The notes beneath the pieces were generated by a model that ran no database searches, was not told the DNA's origin, and saw only the letters and a list, made by a program, of their open reading frames with translations. DNA of 64,000 nt. Origin: Nemopilema nomurai (taxonomy: Eukaryota; Cnidaria; Scyphozoa; Rhizostomeae; Rhizostomatidae). Both the position numbers and the translations under genes were made by a program. The DNA lies in contig ML133456.1 in NCBI GenBank assembly GCA_003864495.1, positions 434,001 to 498,000 of the forward strand, in the 5' to 3' direction. Shown here in pieces: positions 39,105 to 51,093 of this stretch; the first letter of the stretch is position 1, and every line of letters begins with the position of its first letter.

Positions 39105-41296
39105 GATATTCCTAATAAACCTGAGTAAAGTTCTACCGAAAACAAACATCTTGCATAACAGTTGTTTTTTCTCACAATATTAATCCACACCCGAAGATTA
39201 GGTCCATATATTCACATAAACGACTAACAAAAATGTAACGTTTTAACATTAGTAAACTTCAGTAATTATTATTATTATGTTTAGCTAGATCTTTGATTAT
39301 GTTGCGTGTTAATATCACATGTTTGTTTGTCGCGCTGTTGTGTTAGTAACTCCCTTTCCGGGAAATGTGCGTCACTGTCATCGTGTTGTGTGATGTTTCA
39401 CAGTGTTCCTTTGTTTGTGTTTTAATATAATGTGATCCAACTTAGAATATTTTAGTCTTACTGTTTTAACGATAAACATAACATCAAAGAACGAGTATCT
39501 CTTGTGTGCTATCTACTTGGGGCTAGGCCGGTTGGCCTAGCCCATCGCTCAGCCAACGAACTGATACTTCACCGTCATGACAAGAACCTGAACGTTACAA
39601 AAAGGTAGACTATTGCGTTCTAATAGCAAGCTGCTTCCGACGGCTGTTCGTTCCATCTTTTTGCTCCGTGTCTTGTCGTAATGCGAATCACATTCTGCAA
39701 AAGGAGGGTTTACGTTTGAGTATTGCAACTAGGTTTCACCATAGTGTTTGCATAATACGTAGCTCACAGATGCTAACAACGGAATCTGATATTTGCATTT
39801 TTAATTTTTTTTAGCCGCACTCTTAAACTGAAACTGCAATTCATGATCTACAAGTTACATACTGGCTAAATGATTTCAATGCATACGTATATTTTGATAT
39901 TTCACTATTACTTATTAGCCAGTGCATCAAAGTTCACCACAATTTGTAAATTAGCTCTTGCCTTAAAAATATCTTGTCAATCTAGCAATTAAAACAAGAA
40001 TTAAAAAATATAATTATACTTGCTGATGCCTCTAGAACAAAACAGATTGCACTGACGCTCCAAACTATCTAGGCCTATTCTACAGAGTGACTACAGTAGA
40101 AAAATTAATTTTTTTGATCTAACAAGCGGGCCCTGGCTACGGCCCTGCTCTTCTGGTGATTCCTTCTTATTTTGTATTATCTCTATAACTTTCAGCCAAC
40201 TACTTTTTCTTTTGGTTCTTCATTTGAACAACTTCTTTCATTTAAGCAACACTGGATTGGGTAATACTGCCCCTACAAGACACTCCTAGAAGCCAATCTG
40301 TTGCGTTATTTATCTTGATAGCATTTCCAATTGGTATGGAAAGCTGATGGGAACAGATGGTATGTCATTATTCAACATGGCCCATGCCACGAACTTAAAA
40401 GTGGGGGGGGGGGCATTGCTAATAAATTGAACTTGAATTAAGTAGCTCGAATCTGTTACATTTTTGGCTATATTGGTTTTGCTAAAAAACTGTTTGTGAA
40501 TGAAGTGGTTTTTCTCGTTCTTTAATATCTTTGATAGGAAACTCTTACCTTTGATGGGAAATCCTGTGCTATTCGTGAACTCAACATTCGAGCGTATGCC
40601 AAATAGGTTTAATGTATTAAGCTTCGTTTCAAAATTGTTATTATTTTTTTAGCAATTTCAACATAGCAGCAACAGCAACACGATTTAAAGCAAAGTCGGG
40701 TTGATTCTTTTCTGCAACAGTTGTATGAATTCATTCCATTCTGGTTAGATATAGCAAACGTTGAATCATATAGGCAGTCTTTTAGCAGCAAATTATTATA
40801 CTTACATAACACATAACGCTATTTCAGCTTTGATCACGCTCCCTGAAAGATAGCCAAACGAACTACTAGGTAAATTATATGTTTGTTTTTCCAATAAACT
40901 TTGAGTTTGTCTCCATATGAAGCCACTTGATAAATGATTAGAAATAAAAAAGAAATGATTTTGATCACATGATTGCTAGATTCAATTAGTCAGTCTCGTA
41001 GCAGTTCCAGAATTAAGCTTAGAGGGATGCAATATTGTAGCCTGTAGTCAATTTATTCAGTTATAAAAGTTTCGGATTTGTTTATGATGCAATCTTCCTA
41101 GATTGCTACTCCTTTCCATACACTTTAAGATGGGTATTTATGAAACTTATAAGCGAAAATAGTCTTAGTTACCTGCCTGAAGGACCAAGCTTATGCTTCG
41201 CCCATTCATGCAGCGTGCAATCTCGATAGAACAAACAGCGTCCTCAAGCAGGTTCGCGTGGTTAAGGCTATAAAATAAACTAAATAGCTTAATTAC
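39105..41296. other. Spacer between the hAT-like element and the ubiquitin-like gene
   Basis: I see no exon that I can support in most of this stretch. An open segment at about 41170-41270 on the minus strand, bordered by an acceptor and a GTAACT donor, could be a further exon of the ubiquitin-like gene. Its frame does not continue cleanly: the matching phase hits a stop after about 20 residues. A poly-G run is at 40405. Confidence 0.4.
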
Positions 41297-43694
41297 CTGC
41301 TTCTACTCCATATTCGACCAATGTCTTTTCATCATCCATCACCACAGAATTGAATTTAAGCACTCTCCAATATTTCGATTTATTTGCCTCTAAAATATTT
41401 CATGCATTGCAAAATCACCAAAAAGTAACTTCTGAGTTTTAATTACGCTGAAAATGAAACATCACCGATTGGTTGCTAACGCAGCCTTATCAGAAACCAG
41501 TTGTCCCTCACATTCAGTGTTTACCTAACTGCATAACATTCATTTGGTATTTGGCATTGTTTTCTTGGGATTGCAGCTACCATAGACGTGGGAATCAGTA
41601 ATTTGATAAAAGCTAGAATAGTAACTGTTTTACCTAAAGCCAAAGAAAAAAGCAGCAAAGAGATAACGAGGTCGAGTAGAAGGCCCAATCTTAAAACTCA
41701 TACATATACGGCTAGCTCTGTATAGCATTGCCTAGACTAGGATTGGAAGAACTGGTACTGGAAGAGGGGGAGCATTGCCTAGACTAGGATTGGAAGAACT
41801 GGAACTGGTAATGTGTGATATGAAAAGGCACTTTTATCTTGATTTATATCGCCATTTGAGTTGAAGCTATTGTCTATTTTGCTTTGACAAATTTTTACCA
41901 GACCTGCACCCAACTTCCGTTCCCTACAAACCTGCGTCGGTAAAACTTTTGTTCCTTGCATACCTGTTTCGGTACACCTTCTGTCCCTTTCTGACCTATG
42001 TCGGTACAACCTTCTATACGTTGTCGATACTACTTCAGTTCTTTAAATTTATTCTGTTGAAGATTGTTCCTGACTGCAACATTCAAGACTTTCTGCAGAC
42101 GATTAATGTATGAAGCTTTGCGAAATCGGTATTAAAAAGCTAAAAAAGTATACTCATAATCATGGTCGTCATCATCATTATTAATTAAGAGCATCAGCGA
42201 TTTACATCCTCAGTCATATCTCAAATCAGTGACTTTTTGGCGAATTCAAAGTTGCTTTTCAAACTTACTTAAAGAAATTGATGATATTTGTTTGAAATTG
42301 GCCGGAAAATTTATATTGGGCAGGAATATGTTCAGAACCACTTCATCATAGGTACTGCTATTGTTTTTGCAGAAAAATTTAACGAGTTACTGCTAATTCT
42401 GAAACTTGATACAATTTTTAAATTTTCCTCTCTCACCCATTCATGTAACAGTCTAATTTGTCTAATTACAGTCGATATAAGAGAAAAACAGAGACAGCAG
42501 AATCAGCTCAGCAACATGCCTTTACGGCTGTTTCCATTACTCCGTTTTCAAATCTACCAGCTTTTGATAGGCTGCGCCCAGTGGCGACTCTACAGGGGGC
42601 CACTCCCCCCAGAAATTTTCTTTGCCCCTTGTTTGCCCCCCCCCCAGTTTTTTCAAAAGTTTCTATTAAAAATTCAATGTTTTCTGCCGAAGCTGTTCAA
42701 TCATTTTTCACTTTGTTAGGGTTGCTCTCTTTATTTTCCTCAATGCTATCTTTATTGCATTTATTTACAAACTAGGGGCCCCGATAAGCGTTTTGGTTTG
42801 TAATCGAGGTGGACATTTATGAAATTTTGGCTCCTTTCTAATAAGTTACCAAGTAAAACCAAGTTTTGCTAAGAGTTCTGTAGTTACCAAGAAAAACTCA
42901 TTCTTGACAATTATTTAGTGATCCACCTTCTTGCGCTGGGGTGCGCAGGGCCAGCCCAATACCATCCCAGTATACCTTGGCAATCTACGATTGCTTATCG
43001 AAATTGTATGACTTGAAATTCTGTATAACATGGTTGGATATAAGACATAACTACTATGGAAAAATTTAATAAAACGGTCGCGAACCTTTAGGGGCCCCCA
43101 GCAACAATTGTTCTTTGTTATTTTTCCCTAGGGGACACAGCTGCTCCTTACACCACTAAAAAAACTATTTGGCATAATGATAACAGCTTTGATAGAGCTG
43201 TACCAAGGACATAAGTAATAGCTAGCGTTGGCTCCTATAACTGAAAGTTTGGCCCCCGGTTAGCCCCCCCCCAGACTTTTAAGGCTAGAATCACCACTGG
43301 CTGCGCCCCAGTCCAAAAAGCATTTTAATTGATCTTCAACTGTTTCCATTACTCTCGTTTCGCGATTTGACCATGATTCTCCTGATTTGTTGAAATTTCA
43401 TTTTCATGCGTAGATCTATCTGCCATATAATTGTTGCATAAAATTTATAAAATTCATTAGACTGACTTTTATAGATAAAAGTAGGTTTGCAATGTATTAA
43501 TAAATGTATCAACTAACATGAATGAACATAAGTACTTGAAAAGTGTAAACTTGAACCGTTTTCATTTACTAAGAGAACAAAGAATTAGGAATTACCTTTG
43601 CAGTATTTCGATTTCAGGGAACTCACTTTAGTCTTTGGATCGACGTTGTACTTGTAACTGTTATCGCTGTCCATTACTTCGACAATGAACTCAT
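41297..43694 (-). CDS. Ubiquitin-like-fold protein, partial gene (two exons seen)
   Basis: Two minus-strand exons, 43694-43596 and 41389-41297, join in phase through good GT-AG junctions to about 64 residues. In order they read EFIVEVMDSDNSYKYNVDP, TKVSSLKSKYCKEANKSKYW and RVLKFNSVVMDDEKTLVEYG. This follows the ubiquitin pattern of strand, acidic turn, helix beginning at xVxxLK, the RL-F-G-like strand and the D-x-TL-x-YG motif. The ends are missing: the first exon starts in phase 1, so an upstream exon must supply the start. The continuation after GVEAG is unclear (see 39105-41296). Which UBL family it belongs to is unknown. A hAT MITE splits the intron. Confidence 0.5.
41724..41802. repeat. 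32-bp direct duplication, period 47
   Basis: A 32-bp block beginning AGCATTGCCTAGACTAGG and ending GAAGAACTGG occurs at 41724-41755 and 41771-41802 with no mismatch; the following bases are also similar. It lies in the intron of the ubiquitin-like gene. Confidence 0.9.
41902..42020. repeat. Imperfect tandem repeat, 32-bp period, about 3.5 copies
   Basis: Units starting ACCTGCGTCGGTAAAACTT at 41930, ACCTGTTTCGGTACACCTT at 41962 and ACCTATGTCGGTACAACCTT at 41994 repeat at exactly 32 bp. A weaker unit starts at 41902. It follows the duplication at 41724 by about 100 bp, so this intron is locally prone to duplication. Confidence 0.8.
42579..43299. mobile_element. 721-bp hAT MITE with perfect 8-bp target duplication
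   Basis: The ends CAGTGGCGACTCTA and, inverted, CAGTGGTGATTCTA match at 12 of 14 bases. GCTGCGCC flanks the element exactly on both sides (42571-42578 and 43300-43307), the 8-bp target duplication expected for hAT elements. C-rich tracts (GCCCCCCCCCC-type) lie just inside both ends. There is no transposase frame, so it is non-autonomous. It sits in the intron of the ubiquitin-like gene. Confidence 0.88.
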
Positions 43695-44891
43695 CTGAAA
43701 TGAAATACAGCCATTATTTTTACTTCATAAATGGTATGCAACTATCGTTAAGATGAAACGTAGCTCTAGAAGGAAATAATTATATTTGAATAATTTTAAT
43801 CAAGCTGAGATCGAAAACGATGTTTAGACTCTTACATAACCACTTTTGAACGGCACTCTTAAGAAATGTAAAATTTGTGATTTTTGCACCAAACCGCGCA
43901 TCATAGAGAGCTGGTAACGAGGAAGGCGTGACGTAGAAACAAGTATTTCTTTGCGCACTCTGTACACTCGTTTATTCCACAATCTTATGTTTTGCATATC
44001 TTTTTGTTATGCTTTCCTTTTCTTCATATGTAACCAAGTCAGCAAGGTAGTCCAGACATTCCCTTTCTTTCGCCGGATTTTCACTGCACTGCATAGCCTA
44101 AATGTCTGGTGTCCTAGTTGTTTACCCCGTTTTCTTGTATCTCAGTTAGCATTTATGCAATTTGTGAAATGTTAACGTCATCAAGCTTGTTTCAGCATAC
44201 CAGACCCTTCTCTTGCTTTACGATGTTTTCTCGTCGTATGTTTTATGTATTTTGTGCTGTTCATGCATTTAGGCCATGTTTTTATGTTTTTATGAATGTT
44301 GTGCCTTAACTTACATGTACAGTTTGCGGATCCAGAGGTGGCTTAAACAAGCACGTGAATTTCCATGTTTGTGCGATCCGAAGTCCTACCGGTCGTCTTG
44401 AAGGACCCTGTCAGGATAGTCGCAAAGGCTGCACCGCACATGTGGATGTTCTAATTTTTCTAAATGGGATATCTCTATATCGTCTTCTGGTTTATAAATT
44501 ACTAGCGTCTAGTGGTTAAAATGAAATAAATGAAAGAAAATGGGTTCGTTAGCAAAAAGCGTACGAAGTGGTTACTCTCTTTTCTCACTTAAGACACACG
44601 CGTTTTGTAGCATTGCTAGAATAGGAGGGTGCGAGAGGAAGATTGATCAGGGATATCATGTCTTTCGTAAATGTAAAGATTGTTTCTTGGCTGGATGTGC
44701 CATCAAAAACATTAAGAAAGTCTCTTTATGCAAGGGTAATATTAATATTTTCATGTTGACATTCTGTTTTTCGGTGATTATCATCAACCTCTTTGAGAAA
44801 GGTCCTTGGGTCTACTGTCTTTTTTCAAGCCTTTGAAACGTAAGCCATTGGTGAGTGTTTGACCTCAAACAGTTTGCACAAGTATCATCTG

Positions 44892-45020
44892 CATTAAGCA
44901 GGGGCGGATCCAGAAACATTAGCGACCGACGCAAACAAGGGGGTATAGGGGCTTCGCCCCCAGAAAATAATCAATGGCCACGCCCTTCAAACTCTGAAGG
45001 CATGGGCACGCCCTTTTAGT
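44892..45020 (+). mobile_element. Solitary hAT-like terminus
   Basis: CAGGGGCGGATCCAG at 44892 is the textbook form of the hAT terminus seen at both ends of the 2.1-kb element. It is followed by GGGGGTATAGGGGCTTCGCC, a G-rich stem common just inside such ends. I did not find the matching opposite end in this window. A variant, CAGTTTGCGGATCCAG, lies 565 bp upstream in the same orientation. The right boundary is arbitrary. Confidence 0.4.
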
Positions 45021-45118
45021 TAAATTTGGTCAAACGCCTTTGCCCTGCTCCATTTTGAGTTTTTTTAAATAAAAAACTCTGTTGTTAGGAAACTATTTTT
45101 TGGCCTTTTGATTGCTTG

Positions 45119-45201
45119 TTACTCTGAGTACCAGACCCACTATGTATCAAGGAATAATATCAAGGAATTGTGGTACATAGTGGGTCTGGTACCCAGGGTA
45201 A
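45119..45201. mobile_element. 83-bp foldback element with 28-bp arms
   Basis: The left arm (45119-45146, TTACTCTGAGTACCAGACCC...) and right arm (45174-45201) are inverted copies agreeing at 26 of 28 bases around a 27-nt loop. GCTTG lies directly left of the element and 2 bp right of it, a possible offset target duplication. A related terminus, ATACCCTGTGTACCAGAGCC, lies at about 15225. Transcribed, it would form a long hairpin. Confidence 0.8.
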
Positions 45202-47689
45202 TAGCTTGTAGGGTTGCAATGAATTTCTTCTCAATCGTTGTTTGCAATGATGTTATGTTTTGAATGTATTGCTTCTATGTAAATAACAATGATTACCAAT
45301 TTATTCCAATGACTACAGATCTAAATTCAATCGAAGCATTGTCTCTGAAGTTTCCATGACCATATACCAATGACCTCGACATGGATATGGGAAAAAATGT
45401 GGAAACTGAGGATTAAAATGAGAAAGAATGTAAAAATAAGGTTTCTGAGTGCAAAAGGTTGTTGTTACCCCCATATAAACGTCACTCTTTCAAAAGCTTC
45501 TTGTTGCTTTGATATAGCTAGAAATTCATGACCTCATGCATGAAGTGTGCATCACTCAAAAACATGAAGTGTGCAATCCATATCTAATGCTTTTCTGTGA
45601 CTGGAAACAATTCATGCCGTTAAGTCATAATGTGACAGATTCTCAATATTTATTTCTGATAGATATCAATCTCTACCAAAGAACAAGAGATAGAAAATGA
45701 ACAGACCAAGAAATATTTTGACTAATTGCATCTACAATGTCTGCCGAAGGTTCTTGGAACACCTCAGTATTTTCTCCTGTTTTTGCGTTTTCACTTATTT
45801 GATGGACCAATACCAGTTGTGCTACCAGGAGCCAGCAGCCAAAATGGGCACCTCACTTATGCGACATTCCTTGGTAAGTTGTTTCAACTGATATCTTTGA
45901 TTATGCTGGTCATTTGATTGTGACTCATGTCTATTCCAAGTGTTATGAAGTTGTACCGTTGCAACAAGCATTTGAGTCAAGTGTAATCGAGAATCTAAAG
46001 AAGGTACCTCGCATCAAATGGGGCAGTGCCACAAGCAGAGCTTCTGCAAAGTGCATCTTGAAGAAGGCCCATCTGAAAGGTTGTCAAAGTACCGTAATGT
46101 GCCACTTGAAGACATATCAGTGTTACCGATCCAAAAGATGATAAACTGATAAGAAATTTCTTCCTCTTACTTTGACAATATTGTGCGCACTTATGGATAC
46201 TCATACTAAGCAATTAAAGAGAATGCATTTCCGGGAGAATTTTGAATTGACTCACATTTTTGACGATTTTACTTCATTAGGAAGAGAGTTCCACAATTTG
46301 GACCCAAGACGCTAATAGATTTTATGCCATAACTTGAAGTTTTGGCCAGATGATTAGCAGACGAACACTACTAGCCACACTTACGCATTGACATGGGCAC
46401 CATAAATCCCTAATCCTTAAAGAGTAGCAAAGGCATGACGGCAAACTGGTCTAGAAGATTGCATATAAGGTCGCATTTTGTCACCGCTGAATGCCGGGGG
46501 CCAAGTGCGAGTTCGCTTGGACAAAGAAAAGAAGCCACATAAAGCTGACATTCTTCTATGGTCGTGCCTGATAGAAGATGAAAGAAGCCAGACTCTCAGG
46601 AGAAGCAGAATACATCTCAATTTTTCATTTTTCTCCTCGTCATTCGAGAAAGAGCTTTTGCGGAAACTGTTTTGTGATGGTCCAGACTCCACCCAAGTTT
46701 CCACTCAAAGCAACTTCAACTCTTTCGTACTACGTCATGGCTCCTGCGCAGCTTTGGATGTGAGCGAACATTTGGCGTGAGCACGAAGATGTTTGGGGGA
46801 CAGTTAACGTAACTTCAATGCTAATTTTACTATTTTGTAGTGTTTCAATCTTATCGAGGACGTAAATAACACCTTTTTCTGATTTTCACTGTAGAGGAGA
46901 ATTGCTGCCTATTTCTTGGTTGGCTCGCAGCGATTATGAAGTGAAACTGTGAAGCAAAATGTGAACGTTCCTTATAGCTGTGCGGCCATTGTGGCTGTGT
47001 GGCAATTGTGGCTGTGCGGCAATTATAACTGTGCGGCGATAACGGATGTGTACCCAAAAGCCCTTCCCAAACGGCTCCCTAAGCAAATAAGAATTCCGTT
47101 CAAGGAGGCTATGAGCTCTCTGCATAAATGTTGTGGGTCGTGTAAAGCAATGAAGCATGATCTGTGATTTTCTAAAATAAATGACCCACTACATTTGAAA
47201 TTTTATTGCATTTTTATAAGCCAAGGAATATCTGTCGATTCGGTACTTTGCTTCCCTAGTAATTAAAGGGGGGGGGGTCACCGATGCCATCTGTCCCTGA
47301 AACCCAGCAGCAAATGGTTACGAGGAGAAAATATACTTAATACAAATGGAATTAGGTAGCCTCTATTTGCTTAATTAAATGATGCATTTAATTTTGAAAT
47401 GACAGACCCCATTTTTGACCCTGTTTAATTGATCAATAGTGCAGAAAATATCAGACAACGGTTACGGAATCTGCAGCACGATAGATCTCAAAGAATAGCT
47501 TGGTGAAAGGCAACTATCAAATGTTTATCCTAGTAAAAGGTAAGCCAGAAAATTCAGACCCCTAAATATTAATTGGTTTTATAGTGTTGCATAAGTTATT
47601 GTCAGTCTTAAATGATTGGCTACCCAACACAATGATGACATTTTGCGAAATGACATAATTGAAACCTTCAGCTCTTCATCTCAGAAATA

Positions 47690-47765
47690 TTTCAACAAGG
47701 ACCAATGGCCTTTCAGGCCGCCGGCTTGGTAGCCGAGCGCCTTTAACCACACGGCTGCCGTTAAC
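47690..47765 (-). repeat. tRNA-like SINE head, decayed
   Basis: On the minus strand GCAGCCGTGTGGTTAAAGGC, followed by GCTCGGCTACCAAGCC, resembles the 5' half of a tRNA, with an A box (TGGTTAAAGGC) and an anticodon-like stem. The expected B box is degraded (GGTCCTTGTTG). It is best read as a SINE remnant rather than a functional tRNA. Confidence 0.4.
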
Positions 47766-50440
47766 CCCCAGTTTCCATGTCCACAAAGGCCAAGAGCCTT
47801 TCACTCCAGCTCTAGGTATGCGAACTCAGGAACACCTTCCGCGTGTGAAATAAAACGCTTTCCACTCGCGTGTGAAATAAAACGATCCTGATGAATCAAA
47901 TGCTTCTTTTTTGTTTCGACCTGCAGTGCTTTTCCCACTCTGGAGCTTCACTACTTTTACCTTCAGCAATTGTCCTAAAGTTTCCCTATGTTCCACTACA
48001 ATTTCAAAAGAACTTTTTCACCCTATAGCTTGGAAGTTTAGAATTCTTACAAGGAATGCACTGGTCATAGAAAAGTGCTACACAACATCTTCTTGCATAT
48101 TGCAGTTAAACTATGTTGAGCCATTCATTATATTGAATTACTACAAATGGTTAACTAGTTTCAATAAGTTCGTCCCACATCTCACCCATTCTTACAAGAG
48201 CTGGAGATGTAGTTATGGATTACCTTGAAAAACAAAATGTTTGATCACTCCGTTATTTAAATGCACCAGTTTTAGTACACATTAGTATACGCTGTTGATA
48301 ATGTACGCGTAAAAATAGTTGACTTTTCTAAGAAGAGGAAGAGCACGCATCATCTATACGCGTAACGTCTATACAAAGAAAGGATGAGGCTGGGATATTT
48401 CAGGTGGCGATTGGAGACTAAGGTGAAGGGATGAAGGGGGGGGGGGTCTCAGTATATCTGCCCCCTCAATAAAACAAGCTTTTTTTTATCAACATCGTGT
48501 ATTGAAATTGTCACTGACACATCGTTTATGCATAAAATAAGGTTGAAAAGTTCTTATGAAGCTCAGGACGTCATAGATTTTGTATCCGTTCTGCATTTAA
48601 ATTCTTAGGTAATGTAACCAGTTCCTCAATAGTTTTTCTTTTTATCGTACACTTGCCCCAAAGTTGTGGAAAAACGAAAAGATAAATGCAAGCAAGTGCT
48701 TTGGGGTACAAAACTTCACAATAGCTAGTAATAGCGGAACTTGTTTTACAAATTTAATTTCTTTTTCGTCCAACAGAGTATGCAAGCGATCTGGCATATC
48801 CAATGAGAGTTCAGAATTTTGCTCACCTACCCAAAAGGGCATTTACCAACAGTCTAGAGCGCGTGGGCGCAAGATATTTCCCAGGCTGCGTACGCCCCTG
48901 TCTAGAAGAAAGTTTGAAGTCCTGGGGTAAGTTTAAGCCAAAGTAAGGTTTTTTACCTTAGCTCATTCTTAGGTCTAAGGCTTTTCCTTTTGCACAAAAT
49001 TTAAAGTACTCTTGTGCACTGGGGGTTTCCTGTCGACAGAGTTGTCCTTAGCTTCTGTTGTTGTAGCTGTGAGCGCAAAATTAATTTTTATGATCCTTTG
49101 CAATGACATCTTGCATAATTTTTCAGTTCTCTATAATAACGCTTGCTAACTTTGCTGGAGACTGGATACTGCTTTCACAGATGAGCGACCATTGATTGGG
49201 TTTTCGTCTACCTTTGATGCTGCTAGAAACGTACGCGCCACGGAACACACACAGTTAGTGAAACTCAAAACATATGCAGCATTTGAGATGAACTCTTCTC
49301 ATGGTTACTGTTTTTCTTAGACACAGAAAGGTATGATGATAATGAATTTTGTCATGTCCAGCAAAGCTAAGTTTCGTATAACGCAGACATACAATCAACA
49401 GTTAAATTTTATTTTATTGACGAAATTCGTAAATGGGAAGTCAAGGTAAATCTGGCTGCTTTTTTGAACGCTTAGTTTTCACCTTTTAAAAGTTTATACA
49501 TCATAATTCTCGGATTTTTCTGCACGTTGTTTTTTCTCGATCTCATTGTTCGGTGGAGCTGCAAATTGGAGGAATTCGACAAGAAGTCCTGTACACCTCT
49601 CTCAACTATGATTCTGAATTGGAAAAAGCTTTTCCTAACTAGGTCTGCTAATTGCCACAGTCAGACAACTTGCAAGGCAAAACTTGGATTGAATAACATT
49701 TGAACGCTCAGCGAAGGGTTATTACCTTTGTAGACTGAAGCCTCTTTCTGATGTGGGCCTCGCAAAGCACGGTTCTCGATGGTTTGCCAAGGGACTTTTA
49801 AGCTGCGCAATAAATAATTTCAACAGACTCGAGGCTGGAGAAAAATATTATTCACATGATCCCAAAGGTCCGCCAAATTCCAAAGCAAAGCACCGTACAG
49901 ACTAGCACATAGTTCATGTCATTATTCTTCCAGCTATCTAGATTCGTAAGATATCAGTTTGTTCAAGCTCTCTTTTTATCATCTCTCTATTCATTTACTA
50001 TTCATGTTTAGCTGCACAACCTATTATTTAAGTACAATTTTTGCAGTCCTCGCGGTATGCGCTAGTCTTTTCCATTCCGTTTTATGAGAATCTTTCACCA
50101 AATTCTCAGTGCAGATATCCAAGCACAGGACTGGCTGCTCCCTTTAGCAATACGCATGTTACATTATCTCATAGCTTGATGTTTCATGACACATAAAGCA
50201 AAGGCGATTATGTATAAGAAATTTCTGCAGAAATGAATTTGATATTTTGATTTAACATGCTGATAAACTAAATTTGTTAAAACAACGTCCCCTGCTTCTC
50301 TGCAAATGCGACCGACCAGGTTCAACGACACATGTTTTTGGCCTAAAGAAGGAGTGAAATCCTTGCTGTTTGTGTTGCTTGGAAGATGTTTCCCCTTTGC
50401 TTAACGAGACCAATGATTAACGGAGGGTGTGTGCATGAGC

Positions 50441-50640
50441 AGCGAGCTAGTCATCGGTGGTTGCCGTGCGATGCCAGGGGAAAGACCCGCGGCTAACCAG
50501 ATTCGGCTGCGGGGAAGTCCCTCGGATCCAGATATCAGCGACGGTGCGCGGCGTTGCAGCCCAACCCACTGATAGCATTGGACAAGACAGTTGACTGAGC
50601 AGTTTTACTCCAGAACGTAGAGCTGAAATTTTGCAAATCG
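50441..50640 (+). promoter_or_regulatory. CpG-rich first exon/promoter of a small gene
   Basis: This stretch is clearly richer in G+C and CpG than its surroundings (many CG dinucleotides between 50450 and 50560) and ends in a strong donor, CG/GTAAGT at 50641. It has stops in all relevant frames, so if transcribed it would be untranslated. The half-site GGTTGCC resembles half of an RFX X-box. I infer a promoter plus 5' UTR exon of the gene at 51094-51670. Confidence 0.35.
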
Positions 50641-51093
50641 GTAAGTTTCTCATATTGTGATTTTCTAGGCTGATATTTCTGTTAAGTTGAATGGCGTATT
50701 TTATTGCTTTTTGCTGCAATACGAAGGTTTAGCGGCACATATTAAATAGAAATTGTTTACTTGATATTGAAAATAAACTCAAATATCTGGCGTACGACTT
50801 TTCTTTGCTCAAGACTTCTCGTTTGTGTATAATTTCTCATGCTTATGCATACAGTTCTTTTGTATATAACATAGCCCTGAAGCTTTTTCCTCTGCACTAG
50901 TACACCCCTTTCGTTATATACTTCTGGCAATCACCATTTGGAGCCTTTCGTTCCGGTACAACATGAGCTATCAACCTTTCATTCTTAGTCTGCATTTAAT
51001 TCTGTTTGCTTTCATTTTGTATGCAACTGACCATTTTCTCCTCTTTGATACACCATTTAGCTGCAGATAGAGTCAAGGACATTACCATCTATC

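Larger units (their letters stand above)
43695..50440. other. Repeat-rich intergenic region
   Basis: No gene recognised in this stretch. Solitary hAT-type termini (CAG..GCGGATCCAG and GCGTACGCCCCTG) lie at about 44326, 44892 and 48884-48900. A foldback element is at 45119-45201. A decayed protein-like stretch at 45914-46141 (+) shows runs such as IKWGSATSRASAKCILKK with frame shifts, suggesting a pseudogene or transposon fragment of unknown family. A tRNA-like SINE remnant is at about 47690-47765. CGCGTGTGAAATAAAACG is repeated in tandem at 47839-47885. Poly-G runs occur at 47270 and 48437. Confidence 0.45.

Noticed and set aside
41175..41271. Third exon of the ubiquitin-like gene
   Set aside because: Good splice borders, but the frame required by the previous exon stops after about 20 residues and the longest open frame has the wrong phase. 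Left unassigned.
46417..46780. Overlapping open frames on both strands (95-100 codons)
   Set aside because: No recognisable motifs, no splice logic; double-stranded openness here looks like chance or decayed repeat.
47659..47853. 64-codon frame as a protein gene
   Set aside because: It overlaps a tRNA-like SINE head on the opposite strand; the frame is incidental.
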